DNA of 64,000 nt from Leptolyngbya sp. FACHB-60 (GTDB taxonomy: Bacteria; Cyanobacteriota; Cyanobacteriia; Phormidesmidales; Phormidesmidaceae): positions 20,834 to 84,833 of the forward strand of contig NZ_JACJOX010000014.1 in the NCBI RefSeq assembly GCF_014695775.1. The letters are read 5' to 3'. Below the pieces are notes generated by a model. That model did not search any database, had not been told where the DNA came from, and was given only the letters and a program-made list of their open reading frames with translations. The translations under genes were made by a program, and so were the position numbers. Positions 42,353 to 51,544 of this stretch are shown here, in pieces (the first letter of the stretch is position 1; every line of letters starts with the position of its first letter).

Positions 42353-44422
42353 TCAATCTTTGCGTCGCACCACCCGATGCCCTCGCAACTCGGCTCCATG
42401 GTCCAGCAAACACCGCTCCCAGCCCCGGCGATCAAAAATTGTTTTTACATCGTCGAGTAGTCCCCACTTTTGCTCTTGCTGGCTGAGCTTGGCAAACTTG
42501 GCATAGCCCGGATAGTCGGGTGCGACCACCTGTTCTTTTTGGTGCAGTAGCGGCGGGTTATCGGGGTCATAGTCGCGGTAGCGGACATGGAGATCGCGCA
42601 GGGAGATCGCCATACTAGTCTTAAGCGCCGGGTGCGGCTCTTTATCGAACCCAGGGAAGACCAAATAGGTGATCTGAGGTTTCTGGACGTGGAACTTCAC
42701 CACCGTCGCCTCCTCAGGTCGCCCAATGGTGCGGGAAGCACAGCCCTCGTAGAGGCGCAGTAGCGGGTCGAGCTGGTCTAGGGCGGAGACATTCACCCAG
42801 AGGGAGTTAGGGCGCTGCTGACCAATGGGGCTCTGACGACAGCGTTCTTCAATCAGATCTGTGCGGCCCAGGCTCATCAGCATCAGGTCGGCAGCGGTGC
42901 AGGCCTGTTGGTAGCTGCCGAAGAGGGCTTTGATATCTTGCTGAAGCTCGGGAGAGAGGTCCTTAAATTTGGGGCGCTTGCCGAAGTGGCTGAGGGCTAG
43001 GTAGACCAGCAGGTCTTTGCGGCGCTTGTCTGAGATCGCATCCCATTCCCCCACATCGGTCGCTTGTAGAACGACCGTAAAGGCTCGTTTGATGCTGCCA
43101 AAGGTCTCTTGCAGACATGTCAGCTCCTGCGCTCCTAGTTCTTCCACCGAAGGCAGCCGCCCGCGATCGGTGTAGAAATCCATCAGGGGTTGCAGCCGCT
43201 CACGGTATTCCTCAAACTTACTGACCTTGAGGCGAATGCGGGGGGCTGTGGCGCGGGAGCGGAACCGGGAAGCGCGGAAGCCTTCCGCCTGAGCCTCGTC
43301 GCGAAAGACAAAGTAGATGCCTAGAGCGATGGGGATGGCGTCTACGCCGAGCACCTGGTCGATGTAGGCTTTGAGTTCTTCTTGCTCGTAGTATTTCTGG
43401 AAGGTGTTGCGGCTGGTGATGATGCCGTCGCCGTAGGCGATGACGCCTCGGGTGCGGTCGTCGATCAGCACCTGGGCGGCGACAATCAGCACCTTCTGGG
43501 CTAAACCCCAGGCTTTAATCAGGGCTTCTCGTCGCTCGGCGGTGTCTTCAATAACGTTGATGATATAGCCCAGGTTGACCACATCGGCTGGGGTGTGGGG
43601 AATATCGGGCTTAAAGTGAGGATCCCAGCCGGAGCTAGCGAGGCCCAGGCGGTGGATGTATTCGATGTCGGCCCCGTGGCCGCAGCCGTAGTCAAAGTAG
43701 GTGGTGTCGGGTGGGAAGAGTCCGGCTTCGACGGCGAGGCGAACGGGTTTTGATGCGGTGACGCGGGAGATCGCCGCCTTATGCCGCTGAATCTTGGGCT
43801 TGGGCTGGGTTTGCTTAGCCTCTGAGGTCATGGGACAGGCTAAGGCGTGGCCATGAATTACGAGCTTGCGCTCTTGCAGACGTTGGTCCCAGGCATGGCG
43901 AAAGCCGATGCCACGCGGATCATCTAGCAGCCCTAGAGCTTCTTCCTGCTTGGTCAGCCAGGTGAAGGTGGCGTAGAGCGGGTGGTCGGGAGCAACAAAG
44001 GTTTCTTTGCGGTGGAGGACGGGGGGATTGTCGGTGGTGCTGTAGTCGCGGTCTGTAGCTTGAAGAGATTCTAGATTGACCTGAATACTGCTTTGAAGGG
44101 CGGGGTGAGCCTCGGTGTCAAAGTCTGGGTAAAACAGGTAGGCAATTTGCGGCTTGTCGATACTGAACTTGACCAGGGTGGCTTTTTCAGCCAGAGCAGC
44201 AATGGTTCTTGCCCTCTTCTCAGTAGCTTTTAGGGTGGGGTCAAGTTGCTCCAGAGCAGAAGCATGGACATAGAGGGCATCGGGCAGCCGCTTACCGATG
44301 GGGCTGCGCTGGCACAGCTCCGAGAAGGTTGGCAGTTCTGTCGATACCTTGGCCATGGATTCGGGCAACTCCACCGATGTCGCGCTGATGGCTCTTATCC
44401 TATCGAACCTAGAGATTTTCAA
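42353..44422 (-). CDS. DNA phosphorothioation-associated methyltransferase with duplicated flanking domains
   Basis: 689 aa. A Rossmann methyltransferase sits in the middle (DYGCGHGADIEYIHRLG is the SAM loop; VNLGYIINVIEDTAERREAL follows). The flanks are homologous to each other: CQRSPIGKRLPDALYVHASA, ALEQLDPTL, KPQIAYLFYPDFDTEAHPAL and LHRKETFVAPDHPLYATF near residues 37-195 recur as CRQSPIGQQRPNSLWVNVSA, ALDQLDPLL, KPQITYLVFPGFDKEPHPAL and LHQKEQVVAPDYPGYAKF near 525-685. The central enzyme resembles the dnd-related methyltransferase family (TIGR04096). Substrate unknown. Divergent from the DUF4007 gene. Confidence 0.78.
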   Translation of the reverse strand: MKISRFDRIRAISATSVELPESMAKVSTELPTFSELCQRSPIGKRLPDALYVHASALEQLDPTLKATEKRARTIAALAEKATLVKFSIDKPQIAYLFYPDFDTEAHPALQSSIQVNLESLQATDRDYSTTDNPPVLHRKETFVAPDHPLYATFTWLTKQEEALGLLDDPRGIGFRHAWDQRLQERKLVIHGHALACPMTSEAKQTQPKPKIQRHKAAISRVTASKPVRLAVEAGLFPPDTTYFDYGCGHGADIEYIHRLGLASSGWDPHFKPDIPHTPADVVNLGYIINVIEDTAERREALIKAWGLAQKVLIVAAQVLIDDRTRGVIAYGDGIITSRNTFQKYYEQEELKAYIDQVLGVDAIPIALGIYFVFRDEAQAEGFRASRFRSRATAPRIRLKVSKFEEYRERLQPLMDFYTDRGRLPSVEELGAQELTCLQETFGSIKRAFTVVLQATDVGEWDAISDKRRKDLLVYLALSHFGKRPKFKDLSPELQQDIKALFGSYQQACTAADLMLMSLGRTDLIEERCRQSPIGQQRPNSLWVNVSALDQLDPLLRLYEGCASRTIGRPEEATVVKFHVQKPQITYLVFPGFDKEPHPALKTSMAISLRDLHVRYRDYDPDNPPLLHQKEQVVAPDYPGYAKFAKLSQQEQKWGLLDDVKTIFDRRGWERCLLDHGAELRGHRVVRRKD

Positions 44423-44609
44423 GACTTCGCAGGCAATACCCCAGTATGTAGCGTCTGTGTACGGATATCACCACTACCTGTAGAGTTGGATTAGGATTCG
44501 TTAGAAAGCTGTGTCTAAATTGGGCACTTCAGCTAAAACCTATTCAGGAAAAGCTGGAGAAAATGGCTTAGCCTAGCCATAATTAGGCAATACATTTGAT
44601 CTATTTAAC

Positions 44610-45530
44610 ATGGGAAAAGCAGCAGTCAAAGAAAAGCCTAAGGCTACGGCGGTCTTCGCTCGCCATGAGACCTTTCATCCTCGCTTTGGCTGGCTGAAAA
44701 AGGGCTATGACCTGGCATTAGCGGATCCCAATATCTTCTTGAGAGAAGATTCCCCGGTACTGCTGGGGGTAGGGAAAAACATGGTTCGCTCGATTCGCTA
44801 CTGGTGCAGCGCGTTTAAGGTGCTGACGGAGAATGAGAGTAAAATCGTGCCCACTCCGCTGGGCCAACAACTGCTGAGTGACGAGGGCTGGGATCCATTT
44901 TTAGAGAATCCGGCTAGCCTCTGGCTGCTCCATTGGAATTTGCTTAAGGCCCCCTGCACCGCTACGGCCTGGGCCTATGCCTTTGGGGAGTTTTCGGCGG
45001 TGGAGTTTACCCCGGAGCACCTGGTGGATGACCTGCGGGAGCATGCCAACGGCTTTAGCTCCAAGATTGCCGACTCCTCCCTACGAAAAGATGTGAGCTG
45101 CATTCTACGCATGTATGCCGACCAGGAGAGCAAAAAGGGGCCGACTGAAGATTCTATCGATTGCCCTTTCACGGCCCTGAGATTGCTCTACAGCGTAGGG
45201 GATGGGCGACGCTATGAGTTTCAGGTTGGCCCCAAGGAAACGCTGCCCGCCGAGCTGGTGGTGGCGGCCTGTCTTGAATTTGCCGGGATTGCTGAAAATG
45301 AAAGCTCGGCCATGGGTGTTTCTCGCTTGGCTCATTTAGAAGGCAGTCCGGGAAGGGCGTTTAAGCTCTCGGAGGCAGCCATAGCCGAAGCCATTGAGCA
45401 AGTCGCCCGGCGACGCAATGACCCAAAGGATCTGTTTATTTCAGACAGCGCTGGATTGCTACAGCTTCAGTACGAAGGCGATCCGCTGGAGATGTCTGGG
45501 GCTATTCTGGACGAGTATTTTGCCGCCTAG
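44610..45530 (+). CDS. DUF4007 protein
   Basis: 306 aa. FARHETFHPRFGWLKKGYDL, SPVLLGVGKNMVRSIRYWCS and TPLGQQLLSDEGWDPFLENP are the opening signatures of DUF4007, a family found in defence islands, often near PAPS-reductase-like genes. The remainder is helical. There is no catalytic motif I can point to. It is followed 28 bp later by the large ATPase gene in the same direction; the two are probably partners. Confidence 0.82.
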   Translation: MGKAAVKEKPKATAVFARHETFHPRFGWLKKGYDLALADPNIFLREDSPVLLGVGKNMVRSIRYWCSAFKVLTENESKIVPTPLGQQLLSDEGWDPFLENPASLWLLHWNLLKAPCTATAWAYAFGEFSAVEFTPEHLVDDLREHANGFSSKIADSSLRKDVSCILRMYADQESKKGPTEDSIDCPFTALRLLYSVGDGRRYEFQVGPKETLPAELVVAACLEFAGIAENESSAMGVSRLAHLEGSPGRAFKLSEAAIAEAIEQVARRRNDPKDLFISDSAGLLQLQYEGDPLEMSGAILDEYFAA

Positions 45531-45558
45531 TTGCGATTGGCTGCGGGTTGCTGTGTAG

Positions 45559-48500
45559 TTGCGGGTTGATAGGTTAGTGAGTTCTCAACGTCTAGTCGAT
45601 TTTCTGGCTGTTAACCGCCGCTATGCCCGCTCCATCAACCTAGAGCGAGACTTTGACGTCCCTGACGCGGTGGAGGGCTACATTCTCACCGATCGCGCGG
45701 TCGATGCCCTGCGGCGAATTTTGGCGTCGATGTTTGGGCGCAAGCGCACCACGGCCTGGACGCTGACGGGGGTCTATGGCACGGGTAAATCGGCCTTTGC
45801 CCACTTTTTGACCAGCCTGTTTGGGCCGGTGGAGAGTCCATTTCGGCAGCTCGCTTTGGATATTGCCAGGAATAGTCTTCAGATTGATAGCCCAGAATAT
45901 GAGGTTCTTCAAAAGAAATTCCCCGAGCAGGGTCTGTTTCGAGCGGTAGCTACCGCCCAGCGAGAGCCTCTGCGTCATACATTAGTTCGTGCTTTATACA
46001 AGGCTGCGGATGACTTTTGGGCGAAAAGGCGGGCACCAGAAGTTGTTAGGCAGCTTAATGAGTGGGAACGTGAACTGGCGTTTGGCAAGACTTCATTTAG
46101 CGATCGTGACATTCTCAACGTCATCAAACAGCTGGCTGAGGCCGTCGATACCGACATCATTCTGGTCATTGATGAGCTGGGCAAATCCCTAGAACACGCC
46201 ACCCAGAACCAGGGCACTGCTGATCTCTATCTGCTTCAGCAGCTGGCGGAGCTGTCACGTAAAAAGGGCACCCGGCTCTATATCTTTGGTCTGCTGCACC
46301 AATCCTTTGCTGACTATGGCCAGCGGCTCGCAGCGGTGGAAAAGAACGAGTGGGCCAAAATTCAGGGACGGTTTGAGGATATCCCCTTCACCGAGTCGTC
46401 TCAGCAGATGCTGCGGCTGATGGGGCAAGCCATCAATCGATCCCAGGCAGAGACGCTAACTTTCCCGGTACGACAGCTCACCAAAGATTGGTGCGCTGTC
46501 CTCAGCGAGAAAGCCAACCTCACCGAACTTTCCCCCAAGCTGCTTGAGGCGACTTACCCGCTCCATCCCCTAGCGGCCATGGTGTTGCCGGAGCTGTGCA
46601 TTCGCTACGCCCAGAATGATCGCTCTCTGTTTACCTTCCTCACCAGTGCCGAACCCCATGCATTCCAGAGCTTTTTAGAGGCGGCGGAGATTGAAGAAAT
46701 CCCCATCTCAGGCATCGATGGGCCGGGGGTGAAGGCTCTGCCAACCCTAAAGCTGCACCACCTCTACGACTACTTTGTAGAATCCCTGGGGGCGGGTATG
46801 GGTTCTCGACCAGGACTACAGCGATGGCTAGAGATCCAGACCCTGGTGGCCGATGCACAGCACCGGGGGGCAGACACCGTGGCCCTGCTGAAAACCATTG
46901 GCCTGCTCAACCTGGTGACCAGTACCGGCCTGTTTCGCGCCACCCGCCCCCTGGTGAAATTGGCCCTGGTCGATCAGCCTGACCCCGCCGTGCTGGAGTA
47001 TTGGGAAGAACAGATTAATGTGGTCACCCACCAGCAGGGCCTGGTTACCTATCGGCGGGCGGTGGATGAGCTGCGCCTGTGGGAGGGGTCTGACTTTGAC
47101 GTGGAAGGGGCAATCGCCCAATACATTGCCAAAGACACCCTACCCCTGGCTGACCTGCTCACTGAGACCTACCCGCTCAAGCCCATGGTGGCCCAGCGTC
47201 ATAGCTACCGCACCGGCACCCTGCGCTACTTTGAGCGCCACTACTTAGCCACCAGCAGCGATTTAGAAACTCTAGCCTGCACCCAAGCTGGCTGTGATGG
47301 CGTTGTGGCCTACTGGCTGAGCGAAACGGCCCCTAGCTCGGTGCCTGCCCAAACCGTAGATGGCAAGCCCCTGGTGGTAATTGCGGCGGCTAACCTGCCG
47401 CTGCTGGCTATTCGTGCCCAAGAATATCGCGCCCTCTGCCAAATCTACAGCCGAGAAAGCGCCCTGCAAAGCGACAAAGTAGCCCTGCGAGAAGTGCGCC
47501 ATCGTCGCCTACAACTCAAGCAATTGTTAGACGACACCCTTACCCAAGCCTTTAATTTTGGCACCCACCACAACGCCTGCTGGGTCGAGGGCAAGCCCCA
47601 CGAAATCGGCAGCGTCACGGATTTTAATGCCCTGCTGTCGGTGGTGTGTGATCGCACTTACCCCCAAACCCCCATCCTCTGGAATGAGCTGATCAACCGC
47701 CGCACCCTTACCTCCCAGGGGGCCAAAGCCCGCCGACTGCTGCTCGAAGCCATGCTAGAACAACCCGAGGTCGAACGCCTGGGGCTGGAGGGCTATGGCC
47801 CAGAGGTGGCCATGTACTATTCCGTGCTCCAGCAGACCGGCATTCACCGCCAAGAGCAAGGCGAATGGAGCTTTTATCGGCCGTCGTCCTCACTCTCTTC
47901 TCCCTCTGGGAGAGGGGCTGGGAGTGAGGGGCTAGGGGTAAGGGCCACCCTCGGCCAGTCAAACCTTGGCCCGATCTGGGCAGCTATGGCTGAGTTTTGC
48001 CTGGGCGCAACTGACACGCCCCAGTCTCTCGGCAATCTGTACCAGAGGCTCAACGCGCCGCCCTACGGCATGAAATCGGGCACGATTCCGGTGCTGCTGG
48101 CGGCGGTGTTGCTCCACTACAGCGACGAGGTCAGCGTCTACAAAGAAGGCACCTTTATCCCGGTGCTGGGGCCAGAGCATTTTGAGCTACTGGTCAAAGA
48201 CCCGGCCCGGTTCTCGGTCAAGCACATCGAAGTCACCGGGGTGCGCAGCCAGGTGTTTCGTGAGCTAGAGGCCATCCTGCGGGGGGGAATTACCAAGCCC
48301 CGTGGCGCTGCCGGTGCCCGTAACCTGACGGTGCTGTCGGTGGTGAAGCCACTGATTCAGTTTGTGCGCAAGCTGCCGAACTACACCCTCAAAACTCGCC
48401 GCATCAGTGAGCGATCACGCGCCGTTCTGCAAACCTTGCTCTATACCCAAGAGCCCGACGAGCTGTTGTTTAAAGCGCTGCCTGAGGCCTGTGGGTTGGC

Positions 48501-49206
48501 CCCCATCGTGATCTCCGAGGCCGATGATGGCACCACCGCCCGCATCTACCGAGAGCACCTGGTGGAAGCCCTGCGCGAGATCAATGGCGCTTACGATGCC
48601 CTGCTGACCGAGTGCCAAGACCTGCTCTACAGCGCCTTTGGAGTCCACAGCGATCACACCCAGCTGCGCCGAGACCTTCAGTTTCGCGCTAGCCGGATAC
48701 TGGGCAACTGTGTGGAGGCCAGCCTCGACAGGTTCGCCAGGGCAGCGGCAGATGAAGCGGTGGGTGAGCGCCAGTGGTTAGAAGCGATCGTTATGGTGAT
48801 TGCCGATAAACCGGCAGAATCTTGGAAAGATGAAGATGTGACCCGTTTTGAACTCAACCTCAGCGACCTCTCCCGCCGATTTAAGAACCTAGAGGCGTTG
48901 CAGGCTTCGGTGAAAGCCACCAGTAAGGGCGGGTTTGAAGCCCGGCGGATCACGGTGACTCGCTCCGATGGCACCGAGGTCAACAAAATGGTCTGGGCCA
49001 ATGACGAGCACCAGGCTAAGGTAGACCCCTCTATCGACGACATTTTCTCGCAGTTCCCTGACCAGCAACTGCGAGAAGCGTTACTAACCCGGTTAACCGA
49101 ACGCATGTTTGATGAGTCAAAATCACATCAGGAGGCTTCTACGCAAAAGCCTTCTGAAGTCGATGGCAGCCGCCGTAGGACAAGACCGAGAAGTTCCAGG
49201 GGATAG
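45559..49206 (+). CDS. Large P-loop ATPase, 1215 aa, defence-associated
   Basis: Walker A is LTGVYGTGKSAFAHFL at residues ~69-84 and Walker B is DIILVIDELGKSLEHA near 195-210. The long remainder is mostly helical, reminiscent of the PglY/BrxC-sized ATPases of phage defence systems, though I cannot assign it to that family. The start is given as TTG at 45559; a GTG at 45577 is equally possible. Residues ~777-796 (SLSSPSGRGAGSEGLGVRAT) come from an interspersed palindromic repeat inserted in frame, see 47887-47945. It lies between DUF4007 and Uma2 and likely supplies ATP-driven DNA or protein handling for the system. Confidence 0.75.
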   Translation: MRVDRLVSSQRLVDFLAVNRRYARSINLERDFDVPDAVEGYILTDRAVDALRRILASMFGRKRTTAWTLTGVYGTGKSAFAHFLTSLFGPVESPFRQLALDIARNSLQIDSPEYEVLQKKFPEQGLFRAVATAQREPLRHTLVRALYKAADDFWAKRRAPEVVRQLNEWERELAFGKTSFSDRDILNVIKQLAEAVDTDIILVIDELGKSLEHATQNQGTADLYLLQQLAELSRKKGTRLYIFGLLHQSFADYGQRLAAVEKNEWAKIQGRFEDIPFTESSQQMLRLMGQAINRSQAETLTFPVRQLTKDWCAVLSEKANLTELSPKLLEATYPLHPLAAMVLPELCIRYAQNDRSLFTFLTSAEPHAFQSFLEAAEIEEIPISGIDGPGVKALPTLKLHHLYDYFVESLGAGMGSRPGLQRWLEIQTLVADAQHRGADTVALLKTIGLLNLVTSTGLFRATRPLVKLALVDQPDPAVLEYWEEQINVVTHQQGLVTYRRAVDELRLWEGSDFDVEGAIAQYIAKDTLPLADLLTETYPLKPMVAQRHSYRTGTLRYFERHYLATSSDLETLACTQAGCDGVVAYWLSETAPSSVPAQTVDGKPLVVIAAANLPLLAIRAQEYRALCQIYSRESALQSDKVALREVRHRRLQLKQLLDDTLTQAFNFGTHHNACWVEGKPHEIGSVTDFNALLSVVCDRTYPQTPILWNELINRRTLTSQGAKARRLLLEAMLEQPEVERLGLEGYGPEVAMYYSVLQQTGIHRQEQGEWSFYRPSSSLSSPSGRGAGSEGLGVRATLGQSNLGPIWAAMAEFCLGATDTPQSLGNLYQRLNAPPYGMKSGTIPVLLAAVLLHYSDEVSVYKEGTFIPVLGPEHFELLVKDPARFSVKHIEVTGVRSQVFRELEAILRGGITKPRGAAGARNLTVLSVVKPLIQFVRKLPNYTLKTRRISERSRAVLQTLLYTQEPDELLFKALPEACGLAPIVISEADDGTTARIYREHLVEALREINGAYDALLTECQDLLYSAFGVHSDHTQLRRDLQFRASRILGNCVEASLDRFARAAADEAVGERQWLEAIVMVIADKPAESWKDEDVTRFELNLSDLSRRFKNLEALQASVKATSKGGFEARRITVTRSDGTEVNKMVWANDEHQAKVDPSIDDIFSQFPDQQLREALLTRLTERMFDESKSHQEASTQKPSEVDGSRRRTRPRSSRG
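47887..47945 (+). repeat. Palindromic interspersed repeat inserted in frame
   Basis: The bases around CTCTTCTCCCTCTGGGAGAG contain a palindromic core (CTCCCTCTGGGAG) and a GGGGCTGGGAGTGAGGGG tail, a composition typical of short repeats dispersed in bacterial intergenic DNA. It adds about 20 residues to the ATPase without breaking its frame. Confidence 0.6.
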
Positions 49207-49208
49207 AC

Positions 49209-50003
49209 ATGCAGCAACTCAAGCGCCCCGTAGAGCAGACTGACCCACCCCGGTCGGCCCGAGAAACGCTGCCCACTATGTATGACCTACCGAGCGATGA
49301 CCCAGAGCCGGGCTTGCCTGACGAATATCACTACCTATGGCCCCATTTACTGAGCGCCACGCTGCAACTCACCACTTACGCCGCAGACGAGCTGTTTAGC
49401 GTCGGCGATATGAACCTTTACTACGATGTAGATCATCCCCTGTTGCACAAGCGGCCCGATTGGTTTGCGGTGGTAGGGGTGCCCCGTCTCTACGAGGGGA
49501 GAGATATGCGGCTGAGCTATGTGGTGTGGCAAGAGCGGGTGAATCCCTTTGTGGTGGTAGAGCTACTCTCTCCTGGCACCGAAAAGGAAGATTTAGGCCA
49601 AACAGAACGGGCTCCGGGAACACCACCGACGAAGTGGGAGGTTTATGAGCAGATTCTGCGCGTTCCCTACTACATTCTCTTTGACCGATACACCAACAAT
49701 TTAAGGGCGTTCCATTTGGTTGGCGGGCATTACCAACCGCTCGACTTAGCTAATCAGCGCATCCGAATTCCTGAGTGGCAAATTAGCCTTGGGGTTTGGC
49801 AAGGGGTCTATGAAGGTATTGAGCGGCTGTGGCTGCGTTGGTTTGATGCCGAGGAACGGTTAATTCTTTCTGCCGAAGAGCGAGCTGAGCAAGCTGAGGA
49901 ACGGGCTGAGCAGGCTGAAGGACAAGCTAGCCAGGCTGAGGAGCGGGCAAACCGTTTCGCCGAACGTCTGCGGGAATCAGGGATCGACCCTAATGAGGTG
50001 TGA
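49209..50003 (+). CDS. Uma2-family nuclease-like protein with heptad tail
   Basis: 264 aa. KRPDWFAVVGVPR, then NPFVVVELLSPGTEKEDLGQ and WEVYEQILRVPYYILFDRYT, are the Uma2 (DUF820) fold, a PD-(D/E)XK branch very expanded in cyanobacteria. The C-terminal ~50 residues repeat the unit AEERAEQ (AEERAEQAEERAEQAEGQAS), a coiled coil that is common in these proteins. It starts 3 bp after the ATPase gene, so it is likely co-transcribed, but Uma2 genes are so frequent that a functional tie is not certain. No DNA target is known. Confidence 0.85.
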   Translation: MQQLKRPVEQTDPPRSARETLPTMYDLPSDDPEPGLPDEYHYLWPHLLSATLQLTTYAADELFSVGDMNLYYDVDHPLLHKRPDWFAVVGVPRLYEGRDMRLSYVVWQERVNPFVVVELLSPGTEKEDLGQTERAPGTPPTKWEVYEQILRVPYYILFDRYTNNLRAFHLVGGHYQPLDLANQRIRIPEWQISLGVWQGVYEGIERLWLRWFDAEERLILSAEERAEQAEERAEQAEGQASQAEERANRFAERLRESGIDPNEV

Positions 50004-50485
50004 TAGGAGAGCGTTGGAATGAGTCTTGTCGAGTCATGATTGGGCTATGCAGTAGCTCAGCACAATTCAGAACATCCTATCTACAGCAGCACTATTTAGG
50101 CGAAAGGAGTACTTAATAGCCGTATCACGCGCTAGGGTTCAATATTCTATTGGGCAAAGCTCAAGCCCCCGCGCTCTATGGCAAAGCAAAGGGAACACTA
50201 ACTCCAACGCCATCGGTTGCCCTGTTGGAAAGCGCAGGCTGGTCTTCTATAGACCATAAGCATCAATCCCAATCGGTGATGGCCTATGAGGTTGACCTCT
50301 ACAGAGAAGTCTCTGAAATAAAAATTCATCAAGGAGCGATAAAGCCAATCTCATTTTTGCTGCCACCGCTACAATGGCAAGCAGTCTAGTTGCCAAACAC
50401 TTAAAGACATTGACTGCACGGACGCTTTTTCTGCCAACTAGCAGAAGCTAACTCGTACCAGCAAAAGCTAACTCACAACAGATAA
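50004..50485. other. Gap with a possible 79-codon frame and direct repeats
   Basis: A frame from TTG at 50150 to TAG at 50389 has some coding character (AYEVDLYREVSEIKIHQGAI) but I cannot match it to any family; it could be a remnant. Near the right end, AGCAGAAGCTAACTC (50440-50454) and AGCAAAAGCTAACTC (50460-50474) are direct repeats with a 20-bp period that end 12 bp before the next gene's ATG, which looks like an operator for that gene. Confidence 0.45.
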
Positions 50486-51283
50486 ATGACTAAACACGTT
50501 CGCCATATCATGGGCCTCTCCGGTGGCAAAGACAGCACAGCGCTAGCAGTGCTGCTGCACAAAGAGATTCCAGAAATGGAGTATTTTTTCTGTGATACTG
50601 GAAAAGAACTTCAAGAAACCTATGATTATTTGGATAAAGTCAAAGCCCGCTTAGGAATTAAAATCAAGTATCTTAGCCCTGAAAAAGGTTTTGACCATTG
50701 GCTAGAAGTTTACGACGGATATCTTCCATCACCTAGAAGTCGTTGGTGTACTAAGCAGCTAAAGATCATCCCTTTAGAGAAATTCATAGGTGATGATGAA
50801 GCCTTTAGCTACATTGGTATTAGGGCTGATGAGAATAGGGATGGCTATATTTCAACAAAGCCAACACTTAGACCAGTCTACCCTTTCAAAGAACGAGGCA
50901 TGGTCAAAGCCGACATCATTCGGTTGCTAGAGGAGCATGGCCTAGGACTACCTGACTACTATCAGTGGAGAAGTCGCTCTGGCTGTTTTTTCTGCTTCTT
51001 TCAGCGTAAATATGAATGGATTATGCTTCATGAGAAGCATCCTGACCTTTTTGCTGAAGCTGTTCGATACGAGCAAGAACATAAAGATGGCAGAAAATAT
51101 ACTTGGACTGATGGGGAAACCTTGCTAGAGCTATTAGAGCGAAAACAAGAAATCCTTGAAAGTCACGAGAGGTCAATTCAAAGAGAAACTAGAAAGGCTC
51201 CTAATAAACCTCTGTCAGAAGTGTTGTCAGGAGTGCTTGATGAGGAAGATGATACGCTTCCTTGCCTAATGTGCCATCTATGA
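50486..51283 (+). CDS. PAPS-reductase-like protein (DndC/BrxP-type)
   Basis: 265 aa. IMGLSGGKDSTALAVLLHKE is the PP-loop; SRWCTKQLKIIPLEKFIGDD, RSRSGCFFCFFQRKYEW and a C-terminal PCLMCHL provide Cys residues that may ligate an iron-sulfur cluster. Members of this superfamily activate a substrate by adenylation and handle sulfur, as DndC/SspD do in DNA phosphorothioation and BrxP does in type 4 BREX. At 265 aa it is shorter than DndC. Together with the DndA-like desulfurase downstream it could supply sulfur to DNA. Direct repeats precede the start. The exact subfamily needs comparison. Confidence 0.8.
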   Translation: MTKHVRHIMGLSGGKDSTALAVLLHKEIPEMEYFFCDTGKELQETYDYLDKVKARLGIKIKYLSPEKGFDHWLEVYDGYLPSPRSRWCTKQLKIIPLEKFIGDDEAFSYIGIRADENRDGYISTKPTLRPVYPFKERGMVKADIIRLLEEHGLGLPDYYQWRSRSGCFFCFFQRKYEWIMLHEKHPDLFAEAVRYEQEHKDGRKYTWTDGETLLELLERKQEILESHERSIQRETRKAPNKPLSEVLSGVLDEEDDTLPCLMCHL

Positions 51284-51330
51284 TCTTTTAGGGAGACCTA
51301 GGAGAAGACTCGCGAAATATTTCACGAACC

Positions 51331-51462
51331 ATGGTTAACGCTTTACAGCAATCTTCTAATTCTTATGATGAAAATTTTTATAGAAATGTACTTCGTGAGA
51401 GGTTCAATACCATTAGTCAAGCTATTAAAACAGAATTAGAAAACTTGTTGAAAGAGAGTTAA
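51331..51462 (+). CDS. Possible 43-aa protein
   Basis: ATG at 51331 to TAA at 51462. The sequence MVNALQQSSNSYDENFYRNV continues into an amphipathic helix (NTISQAIKTELENLLKES). It fits the gap between the PAPS-reductase-like gene and dptF on the same strand. Too short to judge by composition; it could be a small helper subunit or a chance frame. Confidence 0.4.
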   Translation: MVNALQQSSNSYDENFYRNVLRERFNTISQAIKTELENLLKES

Positions 51463-51544
51463 TTATGCCTCTCCTGTTCACCCCCTTGGGTCTAAACGTG
51501 AAAGTTTTGAGAAAGATATTAGGTTAGGATCAGATTTTACTACA

